From Wenyingzhuangia sp039768865 (GTDB lineage Bacteria; Bacteroidota; Bacteroidia; Flavobacteriales; Flavobacteriaceae), in NCBI RefSeq assembly GCF_039768865.1, contig NZ_JBDMZQ010000146.1: DNA of 5,943 nucleotides, one strand, 5' to 3'. The notes under the pieces were generated by a model. The model saw nothing but the letters and a program-made list of their open reading frames with translations. It made no database searches and was not told the origin of the DNA. Position numbers and translations under genes: made by a program. Shown here one piece after another: positions 1-5,943 of the stretch (positions are counted from its first letter, which is position 1; each line of letters starts with the position of its first letter).

Positions 1-118
1 CGCCTACCATCCAGTAAGTTTCCCAAGCCCAACCATTGACTTTGTTATAAGGCATGTAAAAACTACCTGCTGCTACGCCTCCTAATGAATGAAATAAAAT
101 ACCAAGTAAAGCCTGCAT
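1..118 (-). CDS. rhaT: L-rhamnose/H+ symporter RhaT, N-terminal fragment cut by the window edge
   Basis: Inner-membrane transporter that imports L-rhamnose with a proton. Only the first 39 codons are present, and the gene continues beyond position 1. The translation begins MQALLGILFHSLGGVAAGSF and continues with YMPYNKVNGWAWETYWMVG. This matches the RhaT N-terminus I know from E. coli and Bacteroides: a first hydrophobic helix with H near residue 10 and G-rich packing, then a short F/Y-x-P-[YF]-x-K-V loop and the W-[AS]-W-E-T/S-x-W signature at about residues 30-36. The ATG at 118-116 is chosen because it gives the family start; upstream in the same frame there is no other ATG before an in-frame stop. 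It follows the two sulfatases in the same direction across a 150-nt gap. Its presence is the main clue that the locus handles L-rhamnose. The family call is firm despite the short length; substrate specificity for this member is inferred from the family. Confidence 0.87.
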   Translation of the reverse strand, partial: MQALLGILFHSLGGVAAGSFYMPYNKVNGWAWETYWMVG

Positions 119-268
119 AAAATTATCGTTATTAATTGTTTTTAATTCTGTAATTTGAATATATTGTATAAGTCATCGGTTTTTTTCGCAGCACTTTTTT
201 GAGATTTTTTTTTATTTGAGCTATATTTTTTCGTTTAATGTCGAACAGGATATCTTATGAACAATGCA
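119..268. other. 150-nt AT-rich intergenic region between sulfatase and rhaT
   Basis: Non-coding spacer between the stop of the upstream sulfatase and the rhaT start, very AT-rich with long A/T runs (about 181-236). It is long enough to hold a promoter or leader for rhaT, and TATA-like AT stretches lie at about 162-172. I find no exact match to the Bacteroidota -7 consensus TAnnTTTG on the minus strand, and no convincing hairpin terminator. Either read-through from the sulfatases or a separate rhaT promoter is possible. Confidence 0.5.
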
Positions 269-1702
269 CTAGTTTTTACGCAAAAAATCCTTTCCCCATT
301 TAGCCCTTAATTCTTTTGCCAGTTGGTTAACCATCTCTTGATGTTCTGGAAGTTCCGCTAGATTATTCAATTCTAAGGGGTCTGTTTTATGGTCGAACAA
401 CATACGGGCATAGGCAACACCATCATCTTTTGTCCATTCGGTATAAAATAGATCACCTTTAATTAAGGTCACCGCATCCTTAAACTTAGATACTGCCCAA
501 TCCTTTTCCTGCGGTTCTTTGTTTAAGATAGGGACAAAACTTTGGCCTTGAACGGTCTCGGGGACTTCTAGGTCAACCAATTCTGCCAAACTGGGGTAAA
601 TGTCGATAAATTCAGTAATCGCATTTGTTGTTTGCCCATTGGTTTTTCCAGGTACTTTTAGTAGTAAGGGTGTTCTTAAAGCAGTTTCAAAAGTAACATG
701 TTTACACCATAATTTGTGGTCTCCCAAATTCCAACCATGATCACCCCATAGAATAACAATCGTATCATTTTCTAGATTCAATCGTTTCAATTCGTCTAAG
801 ACTAAACCTATTTGCGCATCAACATAACTCACACACGCATAATACCCGTGAATGAGTTCTTTCGCCAATGGCTCTGGAATATCTCCTTTTTGAGGAATAT
901 TTTTATACTGACGCAGTTCACCAAAATTATGAAATGCCTTTTGGGGTGTACTTTTTGGCTGCGTATGGCTTTCAGGTAATTCAATTTTACTTCTATCATA
1001 TAAATCCCAATATTTTTTTGGAGCATTAAATGGCAAATGGGGTTTCATAAAGCCTAGTGCTAGAAAAAATGGCTCTTTATTATTCTTAAGCATTCGTAAA
1101 TCAGCTATTCCCTTTTGAGCAATTTTACCATCAAAGTATGCGGTATCATGAACTTGGGCAATTTCATGTGAAATTGCACCTCCTTGAGCTTGACCTGACC
1201 CTTCATTTTCTATTATATTCTTTTCAATTTGATAGTTACGAATATTGCCTTCTGGAAACCATCTACTATTCCAAGCAATACCATCATCTTCATTATTATG
1301 GTAAATTTTTCCATTAGAAATAGTTGTGTATCCATTTTGCTTTAACAAATTTGGTAGGGAAATCGCATCAGAAACATCAATATCTGCTCGGGTCTTGTAG
1401 TCTATAAAACGATGCCTTGTAGGTCTCATTCCAGTTAATAAACTAGCTCTAGAAGCTCCACATACAGGAACATTACAATATGCTTTATTAAACACCAAAC
1501 TTTCACTTGCCAGTTTATCCAAGTTGGGTGATGCTATATGGTTTGCCCCGTAAAAATTCAATTCAGGCCGTAAATCATCAACCGCAATAAAAAGGATGTT
1601 TTTAGGTGTGTTCAGCTGACTTAGTTCCTTTTTTTGCGTCTTATCCTTACATGACACGGCCAAGAGACTACAAGCAAATAGGTATATGATGATTTTTTTC
1701 AT
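269..1702 (-). CDS. Periplasmic/surface lipoprotein sulfatase, iduronate-2-sulfatase-like (S1_7-type)
   Basis: Formylglycine-dependent type I sulfatase (477 aa, alkaline-phosphatase fold) that would hydrolyse a sulfate ester from a polysaccharide-derived oligosaccharide outside the cytoplasm. The N-terminus has a signal peptide ending in a lipobox, LLAVSC, with lipidated Cys18 followed by a charged KDK tail. The catalytic domain starts at about residue 34. Visible active-site residues are D42-D43 (metal), the nucleophile motif C81-G-A-S-R85 followed by LLTG, K132 and H135 (NGKIYH), K220-P-H222, D321-H322 (WGDHGW) and K334. This residue set and order match human iduronate-2-sulfatase and bacterial S1_7 enzymes. 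The FGly motif has Ala instead of the commoner Pro, which is an accepted variant (C-x-A/P-S-R). The C-terminal subdomain (about 400-477) contains the usual MLFDHKTDPLELNNLA signature. The start lies 13 nt after the preceding sulfatase stop, so the two are almost certainly co-transcribed. Activation needs a maturase (anSME) encoded elsewhere. Family assignment is strong; the substrate, possibly a sulfated rhamnose or uronic acid, is inferred from the neighbouring rhaT. Confidence 0.92.
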   Translation of the reverse strand: MKKIIIYLFACSLLAVSCKDKTQKKELSQLNTPKNILFIAVDDLRPELNFYGANHIASPNLDKLASESLVFNKAYCNVPVCGASRASLLTGMRPTRHRFIDYKTRADIDVSDAISLPNLLKQNGYTTISNGKIYHNNEDDGIAWNSRWFPEGNIRNYQIEKNIIENEGSGQAQGGAISHEIAQVHDTAYFDGKIAQKGIADLRMLKNNKEPFFLALGFMKPHLPFNAPKKYWDLYDRSKIELPESHTQPKSTPQKAFHNFGELRQYKNIPQKGDIPEPLAKELIHGYYACVSYVDAQIGLVLDELKRLNLENDTIVILWGDHGWNLGDHKLWCKHVTFETALRTPLLLKVPGKTNGQTTNAITEFIDIYPSLAELVDLEVPETVQGQSFVPILNKEPQEKDWAVSKFKDAVTLIKGDLFYTEWTKDDGVAYARMLFDHKTDPLELNNLAELPEHQEMVNQLAKELRAKWGKDFLRKN

Positions 1703-1715
1703 TTCTTAATATAAT

Positions 1716-3182
1716 TTACCAATGTGCTACCACTGTATGGTCTTCAACGGTTAAGGTGTTTTTTATGGAGTCAGAAATCTGTCGTTTTGGAGTATCTTCA
1801 TCCAATCGAAAACCTTTTCCGCTTTTGGCAAGAAGTAAGGGCATATTGCCTACGGATTCATCCAAAAAATCCCCTTGTGCTTTCATCCAATCGAACAAAT
1901 CATTTTTAAGTTTTTCCTTGATGGATTGAAGCTCAGTATTATCAATTAGATTTTTCTTTTCGAAGGGGTCATTTAGTACATCGTATAATTCCTCAAAAGG
2001 TTCATTTTTATGCGCTTGGGCACCTCGTTCAATAAAGAAATCTATATTCGGTTTACTCGTTAGGTTGTTTTGAACGACTTCGATAGAATTAAAATTTCTA
2101 ATATACTTGTAGCGGTCATTTCGAATCATTCGGGAAGGAAATACTTCTGAAAATAAAATATTCTGATTGGTCCGAACCCCATACACATAGTCATTAATCT
2201 GAATATCCTGTCCGTGAAGCAGTGGTACAATGCTGTTTCCGTCCATATCTTCAGGAACTTCTCCCCCAGCGATTTCAATGAAGGTTGGCAACACATCCGT
2301 AAAATGAATCAATTGATTGGATAAGGTTCCCGCTTTTATCATTTTAGGCCAACGAGCTACGAATGGGACTTTTAAACCAATATCTTTAACGCTAAATTTT
2401 CCTGAAACCCCATGGTCAGCACTGTAAATGAATAAGGTATTGTCGCCTAAATATGTATCAACATAACCCAACACTTTTTCCAATTGGGTATTGTCTTCTT
2501 CAATACTTAGATAATACCCCGCTTTTTTCTTTACGTAATCAGGGTCTTCCTTTTTACCTTCATTAAATGGTAAGAACTTTATATCGTCGGCATCAGGATT
2601 TTCAACATTAAAATATGTGGCATGAGGATAGGCAGAAGTAATGAACATACAAAAAGGTTTTTTAGCTGTTTTTATATAGTTCTCGATGCTATCCAAAGGT
2701 ATATATGGCCTTGGTCCATCCCCTGTAGATACCGGATGCCATTCTTTGTCCCACTGGTATACACTTGCTGGTTTAACATGGTTTTTACCCGCCAAAATAA
2801 CGTCGTATCCTAAATTTTTAAGATGCGTAGTAACACTTTTGGTAGTTGGTCTTGTTGCGGTATGATTTGCGAAGCAGCCATTTTTTAAGGGGTATTTGCC
2901 GGTAAATAGTTGAGATCTACTTGGGGCACAAATTGCCTGTGCCGTGAAGGCGTTGGTAAACAATAACCCTTCCTTTGCCAATCTATCAACACCGGAAGTG
3001 TTTACTTTTTCATTACCATAGCAGCCGTAATCATATATATCTTGATCATCTGCCAAGTAGAAAATAATATTGGGGTTTGAAGCTAATTTTTCTTCGGCAG
3101 TTGACTTTTTAAGATTACAACCGATTAGCAACAAGCTACTGATTACAAGAAAAGGTATAAAGGAATTGAATTTTAATCTCAT
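1716..3182 (-). CDS. Periplasmic/surface lipoprotein sulfatase, heparan-N-sulfatase-like (S1_8-type)
   Basis: Second formylglycine-dependent sulfatase (488 aa), from a different subfamily than its downstream neighbour. The signal peptide ends in a canonical lipobox, LLIGC, with lipidated Cys22. The sulfatase domain begins at about residue 36 with NIIFYLADDQ. Visible active-site residues are D45-D46, the FGly motif C85-A-P-S-R89 followed by LFTG, K133 and H135 (AGKNH), H187 (YPH), D256-H257 (SADHG) and K262 (GKF). The AQAICAPSR...YPLKNGCFANH stretch and the short spacing between DHG and GKF are typical of the N-sulfoglucosamine-sulfohydrolase-like S1_8 group. The C-terminal subdomain carries ELYDVLNDPFEKKNL at about 398-412. 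After it comes a tail of about 45 residues (from about 444) whose role I cannot assign. The ATG is supported by the signal peptide directly after it. A 197-nt gap precedes the gene, which may hold a promoter for the sulfatase pair. S1_8 members act on several glycans, not only heparan, so the substrate is open. The rhamnose context makes an ulvan-like or rhamnan-type glycan more likely than a glycosaminoglycan. Confidence 0.92.
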   Translation of the reverse strand: MRLKFNSFIPFLVISSLLLIGCNLKKSTAEEKLASNPNIIFYLADDQDIYDYGCYGNEKVNTSGVDRLAKEGLLFTNAFTAQAICAPSRSQLFTGKYPLKNGCFANHTATRPTTKSVTTHLKNLGYDVILAGKNHVKPASVYQWDKEWHPVSTGDGPRPYIPLDSIENYIKTAKKPFCMFITSAYPHATYFNVENPDADDIKFLPFNEGKKEDPDYVKKKAGYYLSIEEDNTQLEKVLGYVDTYLGDNTLFIYSADHGVSGKFSVKDIGLKVPFVARWPKMIKAGTLSNQLIHFTDVLPTFIEIAGGEVPEDMDGNSIVPLLHGQDIQINDYVYGVRTNQNILFSEVFPSRMIRNDRYKYIRNFNSIEVVQNNLTSKPNIDFFIERGAQAHKNEPFEELYDVLNDPFEKKNLIDNTELQSIKEKLKNDLFDWMKAQGDFLDESVGNMPLLLAKSGKGFRLDEDTPKRQISDSIKNTLTVEDHTVVAHW

Positions 3183-3379
3183 TTTAGTGTTACTAGCTAC
3201 TACTAATTAATTTTATCTATTTTTAAAAAAAGTTAATCCTAAATCAAATAAAGACCATCCTGCCACATCCTGCTTTGCTGGTCATAGTTTAACAAACCCT
3301 AACCAAAGGAAGTTTCAATAGCTTTGGAAGCTTATCAAGCATATTCTCATTTTCAATACTGGTTTAAATTTATACAACA
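3183..3379. other. 197-nt intergenic region, possible promoter/leader of the sulfatase pair
   Basis: The longest gap in an otherwise compact minus-strand cluster. I see no ORF or RNA gene. It is AT-rich except for a GC-richer patch at 3253-3283 with two copies of CATCCTGC at a 10-nt period, flanked by GACCA and TGGTC (3253-3257 and 3279-3283, a 5-bp inverted pair). Further upstream in transcription are an inverted pair CCAAAG/CTTTGG (3303-3308 and 3322-3327, 13-nt loop) and an overlapping short hairpin AGCTT-tgg-AAGCT (3320-3332). On the minus strand, TTAGGGTTTG near 3293-3302 resembles the Bacteroidota -7 element TAnnTTTG but has one extra base. These are compatible with a promoter and operator or with mRNA processing, but none is strong enough to call. 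Confidence 0.4.
3256..3273. repeat. Two direct copies of CATCCTGC, 10-nt period
   Basis: CATCCTGC occurs at 3256-3263 and again at 3266-3273, so the copies are one helical turn apart, inside a GC-richer island of an AT-rich spacer. Paired sites at this spacing are sometimes regulator binding sites. With only two 8-nt copies it could also be chance. Confidence 0.3.
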
Positions 3380-4468
3380 CTATTTCGTAACGACATCCCA
3401 AACTTTGGACCGTATGGATTTTCCATTTTCATCTTCCACAATGAGTATTACGGTCCAGTGTCCTGCACTATTGTATTGATGTACCGGATGACGCTCTTCT
3501 GAGGTATTACCGTCACCAAAATCCCAAAGCCATTTCTTCGCCTTTCCCAGTGATTCGTCTTTAAAAGCAAAAACCCTTCTTTCCCTATCTACTTCAACAA
3601 AAGACCAATTGGCTTGCAATCTGGGTTGTAACGAATCAATCAAGGGCATTAAACGAAATGCATTCATATAATCGCCATCATGAATCATGTTTGTATTGTG
3701 GGCAAGGTTAATAAAGTCTTTCCGTACTTTATTTTCATTGTCATAATCTAGAACGCACCACGACATGGCAATTATATCGTTCTCTTTTAGTTCTGAAACT
3801 GCCGAACCATTGATGCCTTCAATAGCAGCGTAGTCGAATGGTGTTATCCAAAACTCCATTTTAAGCGTACCTGATTTGCCCTGTTCTAAATTGTGACTGT
3901 AAGCCGCATTTGCAAAAGGAAAATCTTTAATCCAAGGTGTATTGCCCCAAACCATGGCCCAATCTTTATGTATTGCGGGCATAAAGACATGGTAGTTCTG
4001 TGCATGTGCACCGTGCCCTCTAAAATGTAATTCTTCGATAGGAATGTTTCGCTTATTTGCATTCCATTTTTTAATGAAATTTCCGCCGGAAACATCAGCA
4101 TCAACTACCAATTCAAAGATATCCTGTTTGATATTCAATTGCTCAAATTCCCAGAAATCATCATAAACTTCCACATAGAAGTAAAGCCTGTTCAGGTTTT
4201 TGACCCAGCCTACTTTTACTGAAATATCCAAATCGTTGGCATCAAGATTAAAACCGATACCATTTACGGTTTCTTTCATTTGGTCCAAACCAATAGCATA
4301 AGAGTCGGGAACCATATCCCAATCAGAAAAGTCCCCGTCTATACGCGGAATTTTGTGCTGTGGGAACTGAAAAATGGTGTAAATGGTATCTGGATTTGTA
4401 GTAGCATACAATCTAAGACTGGTGCAGGTAATTGTAAAAACAAGAAGTACAAGTATTTTATTTTTCAT
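3380..4468 (-). CDS. Secreted CBM9-like sugar-binding protein with C-terminal PKD domain
   Basis: A 362-residue exported protein with no recognisable catalytic domain. Residues 1-22 form a signal peptide with a likely signal-peptidase-I site after LYA. Cys15 lies in the hydrophobic core, but the preceding residues are not a good lipobox, so it is probably soluble rather than lipidated. Residues about 35-275 resemble the CBM9/DOMON-like beta-sandwich: an opening IPRIDGDFSDW motif (about 40-50), a strand pair with LNRLYFYVEVYDD (about 92-104), then a Trp/Tyr/His-rich segment (about 145-190) that could carry ligand-stacking residues. Residues about 286-360 are a PKD-type Ig-fold domain with the hallmark WLWDFGDGNTSEERHPVHQY (313-332). 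The ATG is 33 nt after the isomerase stop, so the two genes are probably co-transcribed. In carbohydrate loci such proteins are expected to bind glycans in the periplasm or outside the cell. No T9SS C-terminal sorting domain is visible. The PKD call is firm; the CBM9-like call is moderately sure; the ligand is unknown. Confidence 0.8.
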   Translation of the reverse strand: MKNKILVLLVFTITCTSLRLYATTNPDTIYTIFQFPQHKIPRIDGDFSDWDMVPDSYAIGLDQMKETVNGIGFNLDANDLDISVKVGWVKNLNRLYFYVEVYDDFWEFEQLNIKQDIFELVVDADVSGGNFIKKWNANKRNIPIEELHFRGHGAHAQNYHVFMPAIHKDWAMVWGNTPWIKDFPFANAAYSHNLEQGKSGTLKMEFWITPFDYAAIEGINGSAVSELKENDIIAMSWCVLDYDNENKVRKDFINLAHNTNMIHDGDYMNAFRLMPLIDSLQPRLQANWSFVEVDRERRVFAFKDESLGKAKKWLWDFGDGNTSEERHPVHQYNSAGHWTVILIVEDENGKSIRSKVWDVVTK

Positions 4469-4501
4469 AATAATCAGATTAACCTCATTTCAATATTAAC
4501 T

Positions 4502-5914
4502 TCAACAAACACGCACCACCCTTAATTTCAGTATATAGCCCAGCTTATCAATTTTATTCGCAATATGACCGACACCGATAGCACAATGATGAGATGGTCC
4601 TCGTTTTGACCACTCGTTCATAAATGCTCGTGCTCCGATGGAAAACCGGTAACGGCTATTGGTATTTCCTATTTGTAATATAGGGCCTTCAACAGATTCG
4701 CCTTCTGCCACTAATAAAAACACATCGTCTTTACCTTCAACAACAGATAATAAGGTGACTGGACCATGTTTTACCGTCATTTGAATAGACAAGCCTTTGC
4801 CTGGTTTTCCATGATATACAGGCAATGGCACCAACTCTACGTTGCCTTCTGCGATTGCAAAATGTGCAGGACCATCATGACCGAGCATTATGATATCATC
4901 CTTAAAATCCATCGCATAAAACTCAGAGAACGAACCGCCGACATCAAAGGCGTCCATAATTTTCATGGCTTGTGCGTTTTTCACTTCATACTCACCGGCC
5001 ACGGGGACATTTTTACCTGTCAAAAGGGTATTTCCAGCAATCACCGAAGTAACGATATCTTCATAATCGTTGCCACTCTCTCCTTCATAATAATAGGCCA
5101 TGGAACCTAAATCATGATGCTCCACAAGCGTATCCAAGGCTATCGAGGTCTTTGCCGCACGCACCAGTTCTTCTTGTTCGCAGGCATCAACGACTTCAAA
5201 CGTATTTTTAAATTCCGCGATTTTTGCTTCAATTTCATTATCGGTAACGGCATCGCGGTACTTTTTAACCTCACACATTTCAAGAATTTCTATGTGAGTT
5301 CCGAAGGCCGCCGATTGCTTTGTCAAGTCCGAATAGACATCCAACATGCCGCCATAATAATGCCCTAAAACACCAAGTCTATTATTTTGCATTACCATAG
5401 CGACTTGAGCCGCATCAATCCAGTCTTGAATTTCCGTCCAAACTTCCGGTTCATCTAAATAGCCTGTTACAAATTCATAATCTATTCCTGAACGGTTAAA
5501 AACATTTGCTAATTCGGGTACAGAACAGGCTTGACAATGGGCCAACCATTCGCCTGTCATTTTTCCGCGATCACCTAGTGCATTAAAACTATCGTAATCT
5601 ATGGCTGCAACAGGTTGAATATTTAATATAATTATTGGACATTTTACTTTTTGAACTACAGGTAAAACTGTGGACGATAAAGCATAGGTTGAGACATATA
5701 GAAAAAGGATATCAACATCTTCCGTTTTTAACACTTGTGCTTTTTCTCTAGCTACAATTGGCGAATCTACTAATCCAACATTTACAACCTCAGCACCAAA
5801 ACTTTCCATCTTATCTGCAATTTGGCTTTGATAACCTTGTAAACGTTCTAGCAAGCCTTCAAATTGAGGCCAATAGGTGTCTAATCCTATTCCAAACAAT
5901 CCTACTTTTATCAT
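4502..5914 (-). CDS. L-fucose/L-arabinose isomerase-superfamily protein, probable cytosolic sugar isomerase
   Basis: A 470-residue cytosolic protein without signal peptide or membrane segments. It would interconvert an aldose and its ketose with a divalent metal, normally Mn2+. The N-terminal half is Rossmann-like (MIKVGLFGIG start; DVDILFLYVSTYALSS at 66-81; CPIIILNIQP at 92-101; RLGVLGHYYGGMLDVYSD at 179-196), as in AraA and FucI. The C-terminal half has the metal/catalytic candidates: E331 in GGSFSEFYAMDF, D347 in LGHDGPAHFA, H368 in VYHGKPGKG, and H442-H443 in GPSHHCAIG. The D347 position is Asp, as in FucI, rather than Glu as in classical AraA. It is slightly shorter than AraA (about 500 aa) and much shorter than FucI (about 590 aa). 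It is not RhaA-like, although it sits in a cluster with rhaT. It is the most upstream gene of the visible cluster, with an A/T-rich leader lacking a Shine-Dalgarno site, as is common in Bacteroidota. Superfamily membership is secure; the sugar (rhamnose, fucose, arabinose or another) is undetermined. Confidence 0.85.
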   Translation of the reverse strand: MIKVGLFGIGLDTYWPQFEGLLERLQGYQSQIADKMESFGAEVVNVGLVDSPIVAREKAQVLKTEDVDILFLYVSTYALSSTVLPVVQKVKCPIIILNIQPVAAIDYDSFNALGDRGKMTGEWLAHCQACSVPELANVFNRSGIDYEFVTGYLDEPEVWTEIQDWIDAAQVAMVMQNNRLGVLGHYYGGMLDVYSDLTKQSAAFGTHIEILEMCEVKKYRDAVTDNEIEAKIAEFKNTFEVVDACEQEELVRAAKTSIALDTLVEHHDLGSMAYYYEGESGNDYEDIVTSVIAGNTLLTGKNVPVAGEYEVKNAQAMKIMDAFDVGGSFSEFYAMDFKDDIIMLGHDGPAHFAIAEGNVELVPLPVYHGKPGKGLSIQMTVKHGPVTLLSVVEGKDDVFLLVAEGESVEGPILQIGNTNSRYRFSIGARAFMNEWSKRGPSHHCAIGVGHIANKIDKLGYILKLRVVRVC

Positions 5915-5943
5915 TATTTTATTTATTTTTACTTTAGATTTAA
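5915..5943. other. Start of the AT-rich region upstream of the isomerase gene
   Basis: Only 29 bases are available. On the minus strand they are almost entirely A and T with no GGAGG-type ribosome binding site, which fits the A-rich leaders of Bacteroidota. Whether a promoter or another cluster gene lies directly upstream cannot be seen. Confidence 0.4.

Noticed and set aside
119..268. CRISPR array, tRNA or small RNA in the AT-rich spacer
   Set aside because: There are no regularly spaced repeats, no cloverleaf-compatible pairing and no strong hairpins, only A/T runs.
829..1026. 65-codon minus-strand ORF inside the S1_7-type sulfatase gene
   Set aside because: It lies wholly inside a clearly conserved sulfatase in another frame, with no family resemblance or start signal; a shadow ORF.
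1724..2813. Plus-strand ORFs of 61 and 63 codons opposite the S1_8-type sulfatase
   Set aside because: Antisense shadows within a well-supported sulfatase; no conserved features.
3303..3327. Inverted pair CCAAAG/CTTTGG as a rho-independent terminator after the CBM9-PKD gene
   Set aside because: The stem is only 6 bp with a 13-nt loop and no T-run follows on the transcribed strand, so it does not meet terminator criteria.
3886..4104. 72-codon minus-strand ORF inside the CBM9-PKD gene
   Set aside because: Out-of-frame shadow of the real gene, with no recognisable domain or leader.
4280..4525. 81-codon plus-strand ORF across the isomerase/CBM9 gene junction
   Set aside because: Antisense to two supported genes and their 33-nt spacer, with no motif or ribosome binding site.
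4766..5368. Two plus-strand ORFs of 114 and 84 codons opposite the isomerase gene
   Set aside because: They are antisense to a gene with strong family motifs, and their translations are Cys/His/Phe-rich low-quality sequence typical of antisense shadows.

Overview
The window looks like part of a carbohydrate-utilisation locus from a marine Bacteroidota (Flavobacteriia-type) bacterium. The evidence is the AT-rich DNA, the A-rich leaders without clear Shine-Dalgarno sites, secreted lipoprotein sulfatases with Bacteroidota-style lipoboxes, a PKD-domain secreted protein, and a RhaT start that reads like the Bacteroidetes version. All five recognisable genes lie on the minus strand, so transcription runs from high to low coordinates. 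No species can be named from the sequence alone.

In transcription order the layout is: (1) 5914-4502, a cytosolic sugar isomerase of the L-fucose/L-arabinose isomerase superfamily; (2) 4468-3380, a secreted protein with a CBM9-like domain followed by a PKD domain; (3) a 197-nt gap with small repeats and a GC-richer patch; (4) 3182-1716, a lipoprotein sulfatase of the heparan-N-sulfatase-like type (S1_8-like); (5) 13 nt later, 1702-269, a second lipoprotein sulfatase of the iduronate-2-sulfatase-like type (S1_7-like); (6) a 150-nt gap; (7) 118-1, the first 39 codons of an L-rhamnose/H+ symporter (RhaT) that runs off the window edge. The first three features and the last are not covered by any glycoside hydrolase, lyase or SusC/SusD gene in this window, so the depolymerising part of the locus, if it exists, is outside.

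A coherent reading (inference) is that oligosaccharides from a sulfated, L-rhamnose-containing polysaccharide, with ulvan-type green-algal glycans as the leading candidate, are desulfated in the periplasm or at the cell surface by the two sulfatases. The CBM9-PKD protein would bind the glycan, RhaT would import the released deoxysugar, and the isomerase would convert an aldose to a ketose in the cytosol. The least settled part is the isomerase. It is not the classical RhaA family, so either it is a non-canonical enzyme for rhamnose or a related 6-deoxy sugar, or it serves a different monosaccharide of the same glycan.
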